Shown: positions 11,701 through 21,082, counted from the first letter of the stretch. The stretch is 64,000 nt of DNA from Agelas oroides (GCA_949130485.1 OX422183.1:4352136-4416135); one strand, 5' to 3'. Numbers and translations are program-made. Notes: generated from the sequence alone by a model not told the origin.

Positions 11701-14700
11701 CTACCAGTTCAAGGTAAGGTTCTGGGTTTGGATTTTCAGATTTTATATTTGATTGTGTTGGTTATAGGTGTGGAGGTTGTTGTTGTACAGAATGATGATG
11801 ATGTATTGGTGCCACTGAGTTACGTACTTTGTTTCCTTGCAGAAAGAAGAACCACGAACAAAGGATGGTATGTGCATTCTAGTGTCTGTCATATGTGAAG
11901 ATATCTTCAAAGTCTACTTTCTCTCTTTGTAGACAATGGACATCACCATGATGCTGATGATGATTCTGGAATGGGTCCCAGCACATTCACCGACACAAAG
12001 AGCACCACTTTTTCTGAGGTGAGTTGCTACTTTACCTCAGTGCATGTACTGTCATGTGGCCACTCCTGCATATACCATCTCTTTCTGTACTAGGATCGTC
12101 TGGACAAGGAGCTGAAGGAATTGGACTATGAAATGAAAGTGCAAAGTCTTGTAAAAACAGCATCTTCCCACAAATCTGGGAGTGGTTTAGAACTCCACCT
12201 TGCGGTAGTAATGGGACAGTTGGAGGATGTTAGGTATCTTGTTGAGAAGAAGCACTGCAACCCAATGCAGATAAATCAGGATGGTATTGCTGCCTTTCAT
12301 ATGGCAGCAATTGTGGGAAATGTACAGGCATTGGAGTATTTCATCACTGATAGTAACTGTAATCCAGCATGTCCAGGCCCACTTGGCTTAACTCCCCTTC
12401 ATTTAGCTAGTCAAAATGGTCATCTTGATGCTGTAAAGTATTTGGTTATTGAACAGCAGATGGAACCATTGTGTGAAGATGAATATGAAAACATTCCACT
12501 GCATAGAGCTTGTGCCGGTGGACATCAGGCAGTTGTTGAGTTTCTTACTTTAGAACTAGCAAAATATAACGCAATCAGAGAACTTATGGTTGACCTTACT
12601 AGCAATAATCGTTGGAACACTAGTCCTCTTCACATTGTAGCATGGAATGGCCATTTAGACATACTTCGTTTCTTCATCTCTGATCACAACTGTGATCCAA
12701 GTATTCCAGGTAAGCATAGTAGAACTCTTCTTCACATAGCTGCTGGATTTGGTCATCTGCACATAGTCAAGTATTTGATTGACGAGCAAGGCTGTGATCT
12801 GTTGTGTTTGGATAAACAAAAGTACACTCCACTTCACTCTGCTGTCACATATGGGCACATGGACGTTGTGAAATTTCTTACTGTGGAGAAACACTGTGAC
12901 ACAACATGCACAGATTTTAAACAAAACACTGTTCTTCACATGGCAGTACAAGAAGGTCATATAGACATAGTGAAGTTCCTCACTCTTGAGATGCACTGTG
13001 ATCCAACAAGTAGGAACACTAGCAATGTCACAGCTCTACATCTAGCAATAGTGAATGGGGATTTGGGCATTATCAAGTTCCTCATCACCAAATATAAGTG
13101 TGACCCAAACATTCGAGGAGGTATGTATAGTAGAACTCCTCTTCACATAGCTGCTGAGTGTGGTCATCTGCACATAGTCAAATATTTGACTGATGAACAA
13201 GGCTGCAATCCATCTTGTTTGGATAATCTGAAATTCACTCCACTTTACTGTGCTGCTATGAAGGGTCACTTAGACATTGTGAAGTTTCTTGCTGTGGAGA
13301 AACACTGTGACCCAATGTGTAGAGATCATAATCAGATCACTCCTCTTCACAAGGCGGCAGCACATGGTCATACAGACGTAGTCAAATTTCTCACTCTAGA
13401 AATGAACTGTGACCCAAACATTCCAGCCTGGGATGGTGGAACCTCTCTTCACTATGCCGCTGAGTTCGGCTATCTGCCGATTGTTAAGTATTTAACTGAT
13501 GAGCAAGGTTGCAATCCATCATGTTTGAATGGAAACAGTGGCACTCCACTTCACTGTGCTGCCATGAATGGACATGTGAGCATTGTGAAGTTCCTTACAG
13601 TGGAAAAACACTGTGATCCGATGTGTAGAGATTCTGAACAGTACTCCACTCCTCTCCACATGGCAGCATACAATGGTCATAAAGACGTAGTTAAGTTTCT
13701 CACTGTTGAAATGCACTGTGACCCAACATGTAGAAATGTCTTCAATTCCACTGCTCTACACCTGGCAACAACGAAAGGACATTTGGATATAGCCAAATTT
13801 TTCATCTCTGATCAGAACTGTGACTCAAACATTCCAGGTCTGTATGGTAGAACTCCCCTTCACTATGCTGCTGAATTTGGTCAACTGCACATAGTCAAGT
13901 ATTTGACAGATGAGCAAGGCTGCAATCCATCATGTTTGGATGATTACAAGGACACACCACTTCACTGTGCCACAATGAAAGGACATGTGGACATTGTGAA
14001 GTTTTTAACTGTGGAGAAGCACTGTGATGCAAGCTGTAAAGATGTTGATCAGTTCACTTCTCTTCACATGGCAATTAAATGTGGGCATTTGGATGTTGTC
14101 CATTTCTTCATCTCAAATCAGAAGTGTCACCGAGGTCAGTATGATAGAACTCCTCTTCACACTGCTGCTGAGTTTGGACATCTGCACATAGTCAAGTATT
14201 TAACTGATGAACAATTCCATAATCCAGCAAGTTTGGATGAAGATGAGTACACTCCACTTCATCTTGCTGCCATGAAGGGCTACATAGACGTTGTGAAGTT
14301 TCTTACTTTGGAGAAACACTGTGATCCAATGTGTGAAGATTTTTATCACAACACTCCTCTTCACATGGCAGCACAAAATGGTCATAAAGACATAGTTAAG
14401 TTTCTCACTCTTGAAATGAACTGTGATCCAACAAGTAAAAATTCTAGCAATGTCACTGCTCTACATCTAGCAGTATACAATGGACAATTAAGAATAGTTC
14501 AATTCCTCATCTCTGATCAGAAGTGTGATCCAAATTTTCCAGGTCAAAATGGTATAACTCCTCTTCACATAGCTGCTGAGTTTGGTCATCTGCACATAGT
14601 CAAATATCTCACTAATGAGCAAAGCTGCAATCCATCATGTTTGGACAAACATAAATACACACCACTTCACTATGCTGCTTTGAAGGGACACATGAACATT

Positions 14701-17700
14701 GTGAAATTCCTAACTGTGGAGAAACGCTGTGACCCAATGTGTAGAGATTTTGATCAGAACACTCCTCTTCACATGGCAACACAAAATGGTCATACAGAAA
14801 TAGTTAGGTTTCTCACTCTCAAAATGAACTGTGATCCAACAAGTAAAAATTCTAGCAATGTCACTGCTCTACATCTAGCAGTATACAATGGACAATTAAG
14901 AATAGTTCAATTCCTCATCTCTGATCAGAAGTGTGATCCAAATTTTCCAGGTCAAAATGGTATAACTCCTCTTCACATAGCTGCTGAGTTTGGTCATCTG
15001 CACATAGTCAAATATCTCACTAATGAGCAAAGCTGCAATCCATCATGTTTGGACAAACATAAATACACACCACTTCACTATGCTGCTTTGAAGGGACACA
15101 TGAACATTGTGAAATTCCTAACTGTGGAGAAACGCTGTGACCCAATGTGTAGAGATTTTGATCAGAACACTCCTCTTCACATGGCAACACAAAATGGTCA
15201 TACAGAAATAGTTAGGTTTCTCACTCTCAAAATGAACTGTGATTCAACAAGTAGAAATGGTGATGATGTCACAGCTCTACATCTAGCAGTTCTTGAAGGG
15301 CTTTTCAACATAATCCAAATTTTCAATCAGAACTGTGACCCAAACATTTTTGGTGAGTGTGATGTACCTCCTCTTCTTCACTATGCTGCTGAATGTGGTC
15401 ATCTGCAGATAGTCAAGTATTTGACTGATGAGAAAGGCTGCAATCCATCTTGTTTAGACGACCTGAAATATACTCCACTTCACTGCACTGCCATAAAAGG
15501 ACATGTGGACATTGTGAAGTTCCTTACCGTGGAGAAGAACTGTGACCCAATGTGTAGAGATCATAATCTGAACACTCCTCTTCACATGGCAGCACTAAAT
15601 GGTCACATAGACACAGTAAAATTCCTCACTCTTGAGATGCACTGTGACCCAACCAGTAGAAATGCTGGCAATGCCACCGCTCTACACCTAGCAGTACTTG
15701 AAGGGCATTTAGACCTACTCCAATTCTTCATTTCTGATCGGAATTGTGACCCAAACCTTCCAGGTCAGTTTGGTATAACTCTTCTTCACTACGCTGCTGG
15801 GTCTGGTTATTTGCAGATGGTCAAATATTTGATAGATGAACAAGGTTGTAATCCATCTTGCTTAGATAAAACCAAGTGCACTCCACTTCATTTTGCTGCC
15901 ATGGAAGGTCACATGGACATTGTCAAATTTCTTACAGTGGAGAAGCACTGTGACCCAATGTGTAGAGATTCTGATCAGGATACTCCTCTTCATATAGCAG
16001 CATCTGGTGGTCATACAGATATAGTGAAGTTTCTCACTCTTGAGATGCACTGTGACCCAACTAGTAGAAACACTAACAATGACAATGCTCTGCATAGTTC
16101 AGTATTTAGCGGACATTTGGACATACTCAAATTTTTCATCTCTAATCAGACTTGTGACCTAAACATTCCAGGTCAGCATGGCAGAACTCTCCTCCACTTC
16201 GCTGCTGAGTTTGGTCATCTGCACATAGTCAAGTATTTGATTGATGAGCAAGGCTGTAATCCTTCATGTTTGGATGTAACCAAGTACACTCCACTTCATC
16301 TTGCTACCGTGAAGGGGCACATAGAAATTGTGCAGTTTCTTACTGTAGAGAAGCACTGCAACCCAATGTGTACAGATTCTAAACAGAACACTCCACTTCA
16401 CAAGGCAGCAAGAGCTGGTCATATAAACATAGTGAAGTTCCTCACTGTTGAAATGCACTGTGATCCAACAAGAAGAGATGATAACAGTGATACGGCTCTA
16501 CATGTAGCAGCATTTAATGGACATCTGGACATTGTCCAATTCTTTATCTCTGATAGGAACTGTGACCCAAACATCCCAGGAGGACAGTATCGTCAAACTC
16601 CTCTTCATTATGCTGCTGTGTTTGGTCATCTGCATGTAGTCAAGTACTTAATCAATGAGCATGGCTGCAATCCATCATGTTTGGATGAAAACAAGTTCAC
16701 TCCACTTCACTTTGCTGCTATGAAGGGGTGCATGGATGTTGTGAAGTTTCTTACACTGGAAAAGCATTGTAGCCCAATTTGTAGAGATTCTGAAAGCAAC
16801 ACACCTCTCCACACTGCCGCAATATTTGGTCATATGGAAATAGTAAAGTTTCTCACACTTAGGATGCACTGTGACCCAACATGTAGAAATGCTACTAATG
16901 TTACTGTTCTACATCTAGCAGTACAGAAAGGCCATTTGGACATAGTGCGATTCTTCATCTCTGATCACAACTGTAACCCACATCTTCCAGGTCAGAATGG
17001 TGGGACTCCTCTTCACTATGCTGCTGAATTTGGTCATCTGCATATAGTCAAGTATTTGACTGATGAGCAAGGATGTAATCCATCATGTTTGGATAAAAGC
17101 AAGTACACTCCACTTCACTATGCTGCTATGAAGGGGCACATGGACATTGTGAGGTATCTTACAGTGGGAAAACACTGCAACCCTTTTTGTAGAGATTCTG
17201 AAAAGAACACTCCTCTCCACAAGGCAGCACACAATGGTCAAAAAGATGTAGTTAGGTTTCTCACTGTTGAAATGCACTGTGATCCAACCAGTAGAAATGT
17301 CTATGATTCCACTGCTCTACATCTAGCCGTAATGAATGGACATTTGGATATAGTCACATTCTTCATCTCTGATCAGAACTGTGACTCAAACATTCCTGGT
17401 CTTCATGGTAGAACTCCCCTTCACTACGCTGCTGAATTTGGTCAACTACAAATAGTCAAGTATTTGACAGATGAGCAAGGCTCTAATCCATCATCTTTGG
17501 ATAAATACAAAGACACTCCACTTCACTGTGCTGCCATGAAGGGACGTGTAGACATTGTGAAGTGTCTTATTTTGGAGAAGCACTGCAATTCAAGGTGTAA
17601 AAATGTTGATCAGTTCACACCTCTTCACATTGCAATTAAACATGGGCATTTGGATGTAGTTCATTTCTTCATCTCTAACCAGAAGTGTCACCGAAGTCGG

Positions 17701-18351
17701 TATGGTAGAACTCCTCTTCACACTGCTGCCGAGTTTGGTCATCTGCACATAGTCAAGTATTTGATAGATGAACAAGGTCATAATCCATCAAGTTTAGATG
17801 AAGACAAGTATACACCACTTCACTGTGCTGCCATGAAGGGATACACAGACATTGTGAAATTCCTTACTGTAGAGAAGCATTGTGACCCAACGTGTAGAGA
17901 TTCTGAACAGTACTCCACTCCTCTCCACATGGCAGCATACAATGGTCATAAAGATGTAGTTAGGTTCCTTACTGTTGAAATGAACTGTGACCCAACATGT
18001 AGAAATGCCTTCAATTCCACTGCTCTACACCTTGCAGCAGTGAATGGACATTTAGACATAATTCAATTCTTCACCTCTGAACTAAACTGTGACCCAAATG
18101 TTCCAGGTCCGTTTGGTGAAACTCCTCTTCATGCAGCTGCTGCAGGTGGTCACTTGGAGATAGTCAAGTTTCTCATTGAGGAGCTGAAGTGCCCCCTTGA
18201 CATCTCAGGATGGAGGAACATAACTCCATTAAAACTGGCTATAGATACGAATCACTTTGATATTGCACAATACCTACAGAAGCGCAGTGTGATACCACAC
18301 ACACATACTGCTAAAAATACTACTAGAAAAAAGAAGAAAAGAAGAAAGTAA
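8328..18351 (+). CDS. Gene A: 2A-peptide / Death domain / 60-ankyrin-repeat protein (5 exons)
   Basis: The proposed exons are 8328-8730, 10443-11713, 11843-11867, 11933-12018 and 12094-18351. All junctions are GT-AG, and their lengths sum to 8043 nt, an unbroken frame of 2680 residues. Domain order is a hydrophobic leader with two predicted membrane segments (about 57-74 and 107-124), the 2A motif (125-133), a Death domain (about 136-224), a Ser/Glu-rich linker, a conserved unnamed domain (about 290-558), an acidic DADDDSG linker, 60 ankyrin repeats, and a lysine/arginine-rich tail. Ribosome skipping at G132/P133 would yield two proteins. Death domains mediate homotypic signalling contacts and ankyrin arrays bind proteins. 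A receptor or adaptor role in innate immunity or cell death is inferred. An untranslated upstream exon is likely, because an acceptor-like acag lies 7 nt before the ATG. Genes B, C and D are paralogues in the same orientation. Confidence 0.85.
8697..8729 (+). promoter_or_regulatory. 2A ribosome-skipping site (gene A)
   Basis: The codons encode IAGDVETNPGP. Skipping is predicted between the glycine and proline codons at 8721-8726. Every consensus position is present. This is translational recoding, so no protease is required. Confidence 0.85.
9330..9415 (+). repeat. TG/GTGCATG-rich simple repeat
   Basis: This is a degenerate (TG)n tract with interspersed CATG inside gene A intron 1. It gives spurious Cys/Thr- or His-rich open frames on both strands that should not be read as genes. 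Confidence 0.7.
9745..10199 (+). mobile_element. Relative of the piggyBac-like MITE in gene A intron 1
   Basis: From ggcacaatccgttttgaag onward the sequence parallels 36035-36480: CTAGCA...GTGGGA, GTAGAAAAG, TTGGTC, GGGCCATTT, CACAAACRGGCGTAGAAAA, GCTAATGAGTGGG and AGTGCTAGCTC all occur in order. The right end is followed by TTAA at 10197-10200. The left terminus is not clear. The element is diverged and presumably inactive. Confidence 0.55.
10443..11713 (+). CDS. Gene A exon 2: Death domain and conserved central domain
   Basis: The exon follows the acceptor at 10441-10442 (ttcgcatatccacag). The split codon G|AA joins the 2A exon in frame, giving NPGP-G-EPSLGALLNEL. The Death-domain hallmarks are the WYNIGLQLNIP core and MLKHWLQ...PTWRAVVTALR. 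After a Ser/Glu-rich linker comes a Cys-rich start (FGCGCGKCTFFSFIE) and a ~270-residue helical-looking domain with SSFPYLDLSGLT, FFNYHIIEHIIKTLG, YAKRRIFECLPEFG and FQVPSFVQQEIFPLSKEQE. I recall this domain from sponge and cnidarian uncharacterised proteins but know no name for it. The donor is at 11714 (AAG|GTAAGG), phase 0. Confidence 0.8.
11843..12018 (+). CDS. Gene A exons 3 (25-nt microexon) and 4 (acidic linker)
   Basis: Exon 3 is 11843-11867 (KEEPRTKD, 25 nt) between a cttgcag acceptor and a gtatgt donor. Exon 4 is 11933-12018 (86 nt), reading NGHHHDADDDSGMGPSTFTD and then TKSTTFSE. The intervening intron is 65 nt. The identical exon pattern (25 or 28 nt, then exactly 86 nt) recurs in genes B, C and D, which is strong support that these are real exons. 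The linker is acidic and Ser/Thr-rich, plausibly a flexible phosphorylatable hinge between the central domain and the ankyrin array. Confidence 0.75.
12094..18351 (+). CDS. Gene A exon 5: 60 ankyrin repeats and basic tail
   Basis: The exon begins DRLDKELKELDYEMK after the tag acceptor at 12091-12093. I count 60 repeats of ~33-34 residues (TPLHxAAxxGHLDIVKFL pattern), uninterrupted by introns over 6.2 kb. The repeats cycle in sets of four with distinct signatures: an AAEFGHLHIVKYLTDEQGCNPSC type, an AAMKGHMDIVKFLTVEKHC type, an MAAxNGHxDVVKFLTLEMHC type and an LAVxNGHLDIxxFFISDQNC type. Most repeats end with a conserved Cys-Asp/Asn-Pro. The last repeat is a capping TPLKLAIDTNHFDIAQYLQK. The C-terminus is KNTTRKKKKRRK, unlike the MKQLGLLK end of genes B and C. 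Confidence 0.9.
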   Translation, partial: DRLDKELKELDYEMKVQSLVKTASSHKSGSGLELHLAVVMGQLEDVRYLVEKKHCNPMQINQDGIAAFHMAAIVGNVQALEYFITDSNCNPACPGPLGLTPLHLASQNGHLDAVKYLVIEQQMEPLCEDEYENIPLHRACAGGHQAVVEFLTLELAKYNAIRELMVDLTSNNRWNTSPLHIVAWNGHLDILRFFISDHNCDPSIPGKHSRTLLHIAAGFGHLHIVKYLIDEQGCDLLCLDKQKYTPLHSAVTYGHMDVVKFLTVEKHCDTTCTDFKQNTVLHMAVQEGHIDIVKFLTLEMHCDPTSRNTSNVTALHLAIVNGDLGIIKFLITKYKCDPNIRGGMYSRTPLHIAAECGHLHIVKYLTDEQGCNPSCLDNLKFTPLYCAAMKGHLDIVKFLAVEKHCDPMCRDHNQITPLHKAAAHGHTDVVKFLTLEMNCDPNIPAWDGGTSLHYAAEFGYLPIVKYLTDEQGCNPSCLNGNSGTPLHCAAMNGHVSIVKFLTVEKHCDPMCRDSEQYSTPLHMAAYNGHKDVVKFLTVEMHCDPTCRNVFNSTALHLATTKGHLDIAKFFISDQNCDSNIPGLYGRTPLHYAAEFGQLHIVKYLTDEQGCNPSCLDDYKDTPLHCATMKGHVDIVKFLTVEKHCDASCKDVDQFTSLHMAIKCGHLDVVHFFISNQKCHRGQYDRTPLHTAAEFGHLHIVKYLTDEQFHNPASLDEDEYTPLHLAAMKGYIDVVKFLTLEKHCDPMCEDFYHNTPLHMAAQNGHKDIVKFLTLEMNCDPTSKNSSNVTALHLAVYNGQLRIVQFLISDQKCDPNFPGQNGITPLHIAAEFGHLHIVKYLTNEQSCNPSCLDKHKYTPLHYAALKGHMNIVKFLTVEKRCDPMCRDFDQNTPLHMATQNGHTEIVRFLTLKMNCDPTSKNSSNVTALHLAVYNGQLRIVQFLISDQKCDPNFPGQNGITPLHIAAEFGHLHIVKYLTNEQSCNPSCLDKHKYTPLHYAALKGHMNIVKFLTVEKRCDPMCRDFDQNTPLHMATQNGHTEIVRFLTLKMNCDSTSRNGDDVTALHLAVLEGLFNIIQIFNQNCDPNIFGECDVPPLLHYAAECGHLQIVKYLTDEKGCNPSCLDDLKYTPLHCTAIKGHVDIVKFLTVEKNCDPMCRDHNLNTPLHMAALNGHIDTVKFLTLEMHCDPTSRNAGNATALHLAVLEGHLDLLQFFISDRNCDPNLPGQFGITLLHYAAGSGYLQMVKYLIDEQGCNPSCLDKTKCTPLHFAAMEGHMDIVKFLTVEKHCDPMCRDSDQDTPLHIAASGGHTDIVKFLTLEMHCDPTSRNTNNDNALHSSVFSGHLDILKFFISNQTCDLNIPGQHGRTLLHFAAEFGHLHIVKYLIDEQGCNPSCLDVTKYTPLHLATVKGHIEIVQFLTVEKHCNPMCTDSKQNTPLHKAARAGHINIVKFLTVEMHCDPTRRDDNSDTALHVAAFNGHLDIVQFFISDRNCDPNIPGGQYRQTPLHYAAVFGHLHVVKYLINEHGCNPSCLDENKFTPLHFAAMKGCMDVVKFLTLEKHCSPICRDSESNTPLHTAAIFGHMEIVKFLTLRMHCDPTCRNATNVTVLHLAVQKGHLDIVRFFISDHNCNPHLPGQNGGTPLHYAAEFGHLHIVKYLTDEQGCNPSCLDKSKYTPLHYAAMKGHMDIVRYLTVGKHCNPFCRDSEKNTPLHKAAHNGQKDVVRFLTVEMHCDPTSRNVYDSTALHLAVMNGHLDIVTFFISDQNCDSNIPGLHGRTPLHYAAEFGQLQIVKYLTDEQGSNPSSLDKYKDTPLHCAAMKGRVDIVKCLILEKHCNSRCKNVDQFTPLHIAIKHGHLDVVHFFISNQKCHRSRYGRTPLHTAAEFGHLHIVKYLIDEQGHNPSSLDEDKYTPLHCAAMKGYTDIVKFLTVEKHCDPTCRDSEQYSTPLHMAAYNGHKDVVRFLTVEMNCDPTCRNAFNSTALHLAAVNGHLDIIQFFTSELNCDPNVPGPFGETPLHAAAAGGHLEIVKFLIEELKCPLDISGWRNITPLKLAIDTNHFDIAQYLQKRSVIPHTHTAKNTTRKKKKRRK
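14414..15229 (+). repeat. 408-bp tandem duplication of four ankyrin repeats
   Basis: Positions 14414-14821 and 14822-15229 appear identical by eye throughout. The unit is 408 bp, that is 136 codons or exactly four ankyrin repeats, so the reading frame is preserved. It implies recent unequal exchange within the exon and reveals the four-repeat unit by which the array grew. Confidence 0.9.
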
Positions 18352-19297
18352 GTAGCTAGTCTATGTGTATTATTGCCTCTAAATGGTTACCCAGGTTTGC
18401 TGTGTGTAGTTACAGTAAATTACTATATAATGATAGTGGCAAACTTATTACAAGTAGTTTGAACAATTTTTGGCTAGTTTAGTTTTGTTTTCTCTAAACG
18501 TTTACTTTTAATGTCACTTAATTTATGTGTGATTCACTATTCCTAGCCTTTTTGCTTCAACTAATTCCTTTACGTGCCTTGCATTGAACTTGTTTGTTGC
18601 CATACTTATTTTACACTTATATTTTGTGTGCTTGATTGGCTCAGGAATGTGGATTTAGCAATATCTCATGGTAGCTTCTTTATATATAAGTACGTACGGT
18701 GTTTGAAGCTTGCACATGCACTTAAATACTCTTTAGTGACAGTCTGCTAAGATCAAAGAACCACAGCTACACAAATCATGGAACTTTTCGATGCTGACTA
18801 GGAGCAATAGTAAAGAGCCATCAGTTTTCAGTCTTGTCATGAGGAGGTACGTGGTCTATTATTGCTCAATCATTTATCTTAACGCAGAGAGCAAGCCTAG
18901 GTGGGTATCATGTCAATTGAGTCAGATCTATGACTTTTATGTTCAGGGAGCAACCTGAAGTGGTACCACAGTGTAATAACTTGGCCGGCTGGTATTATAA
19001 TCCTCCTACAAACAATATACAACACTGCTTATATACCCTATCATAGTCACCTAAGCCATAGGCAAGTACAAACAAGTCACTGACACGTAACAATAGCAAT
19101 TAACACACAGAGTGTAAACTAGTGCTAACGAAGTGTAGGATCAAGATACTACGCCGCAGTTTGCCTTTTTTATGTACAGCGAGCAACCTCAAGTGGTATA
19201 CCGTGTCAAGTATGCAATGAGGGATAAAGATGCTCAATACTCCTTCCATAAAATAGGACAAGTCATTGCACGTACAGGTTGTCACATTGTCATCTAA

Positions 19298-19400
19298 TGA
19301 TGATGTATTAGTGCCATTGAGTTACACCCTATGTTTCCTGGCAGAAAGATGAACCACAAACAAAGGATGGTATGAAGTGCATTCTAGTGTCTATCATGTG
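19298..19400 (+). pseudogene. Relic of a 2A-Death-ankyrin gene (microexon and flanking introns)
   Basis: The stretch TGATGATGTATTAGTGCCA followed by GAGTTACACCCTATG and then cag|AAAGATGAACCACAAACAAA matches gene A 11797-11890, including the end of the intron, the 25-nt microexon (here 19345-19369) and the start of the next intron. Nothing else of the gene is present nearby. It records a lost additional copy or partial duplication just downstream of gene A. Confidence 0.7.
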
Positions 19401-19760
19401 AATATTGTCATGTGCTTGCTTATGCAGTGAAAGCAAAATGTGTCTGCTGTCATTTGTTAGTCCCCCTTCTTGCACAGTAGTGGTTCATCGGTACTTCTTG
19501 TTTAACATGATTGCATTTACTACAGCATAAATTTTGAGGGTGTGCCTATTTCTGGGATTACTGTTGAGTATGATGTATTATTTCGTTCTATGCTCAATAA
19601 CCTATTAGTAATTAAACACTGTATCTAGACCTAGCCTTCTTGACTGGGTGTAGATAGGTAACCAAAAATTTCCTGAATGGAAAGTATAAGTAAGTTAGCC
19701 TCGTCCCTTTGTATTATGCTACCTCTATTTTTATTTGCCATGCAGGGCCTATCTATTAAT

Positions 19761-20070
19761 GTGCCTATCAATACTCTGCTCCACTAATCCCCTGCCCCTC
19801 ATATGGGCAGATGAAGGGGGGTTAATTGACAGAGGCTGCTCTTATGGGTGGCAATATGTTTACCTCCAAAGATGTCCTGAATACAACAATGTTATCGGTG
19901 TACTGCATACCACACTGTATGTGTCAAAGTGCCAGTTATCCCCCACATTCTGCAAGGGGATTTGATTATAGGGGGTGCCCCGTATATTGGAGAAATTAAT
20001 TAGTAAAACCTCCCATTCTTTCCCCACTATAGTGCATCCTGGGGTAGTGGGGCATAACAATGATAGGTGT
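19761..20070. mobile_element. Diverged MITE related to the 5534-5814 element
   Basis: The ends read TGCCTATCAATACTCTGCTCC and GGGGCATAACAATGATAGGTG, inverted relative to each other and matching the termini of the element at 5534-5814. The interior has no coding potential. Confidence 0.5.
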
Positions 20071-21082
20071 CACAGCGGATCTGATCCCCCCAAAAATCTG
20101 ATCTGTGCCGGATCAGATATGCTAGCAATTTCGATCCTACCTCAGTGGATTTGATCCAGGCATCAATGATGCCATAGGGTTCCCACTGTCAACTTCTCAG
20201 TGTGAACTAGGTGTATTCATGTGGACCAGACGTAGATACCATCTTGCTTCTTCTGAGTCTTTTCTCCCTTTGTCTGTTTCTCTTCTCTCTCCTCCTCTTC
20301 AAGTCTGTTTTCTGGCTCAATGTAAGGCTTTAGGTGGTTGCCTCTGACAGCCTACTTAAGCAGCTTTCCTTTCCATCCTAACTTTCCCCCTTGTCAAGTG
20401 TCCTTTCATGAATTGTAACCCCCTGCATACTTTGTCTCCCACTTGAAAAGTAGGTGGCTTGTGCTTAGGATGGGCAATACTGATGCCAAAATATCGATAT
20501 TTCCAATACTGGTGTCACTGCTACTGGTATCAATACTTAGAATTAGTATCAGTATGTAATGATACTTCACATGACATGTCACGTGCGCCACACAGCCACT
20601 TCCTGTGCATGTGATCATCGCTGATACTGAGTACAGTCTACTGATCTAGCACCAATTCTTGTAACTTGTTAGAAGTGAGAAGTTGAGAATGGCTATGAGT
20701 AAGCAAAAGAGGAGTGTTCTCATTGATTATCAAGGTGTGGCTTCCTGTATTTGCACATCCGGTATCGTATCAATTACGTACAATATTCTCGATACCTGCA
20801 TCAAAATACTCGGTATCGTATCGGTTTAGTATTTTCTGGTATCACCCATCACTACTTATGCTTTGCACCAAACTGCTTCTTCTGCTTTTCTTGAGTCATT
20901 TCAATGTTTGACTTGGCCTTACCATTAACCACTTCTCCCCATTCAATCATTACCTGCATATGTGCATCTATTGACTCCACGCGGAAGAGTAGAAATCTTG
21001 ATTGGAAGTGACGGCTTAGGTTTGTACAAGAGCTCAAATTGTGTGTATTTGCTTGAGGCTTGTCCTTAAGTGGTAAGCAGCC

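Larger units (their letters stand above)
18352..21080. other. Intergenic region, no complete gene
   Basis: No gene is supported here. It contains an ankyrin-family microexon relic (19298-19400), a diverged MITE (19761-20070) and AT-rich sequence. Positions 19441-19510 resemble 51640-51720 (CATTTGTTAGTCCC...TCTTG), indicating a further dispersed repeat of unknown type. Confidence 0.5.

Noticed and set aside
12655..17781. Series of 60-113 codon minus-strand open frames across the ankyrin exon of gene A
   Set aside because: They recur at the same phase in every repeat cycle and are the antisense shadow of the codon pattern TPLH...VKFL. The same shadows occur in genes B, C and D.
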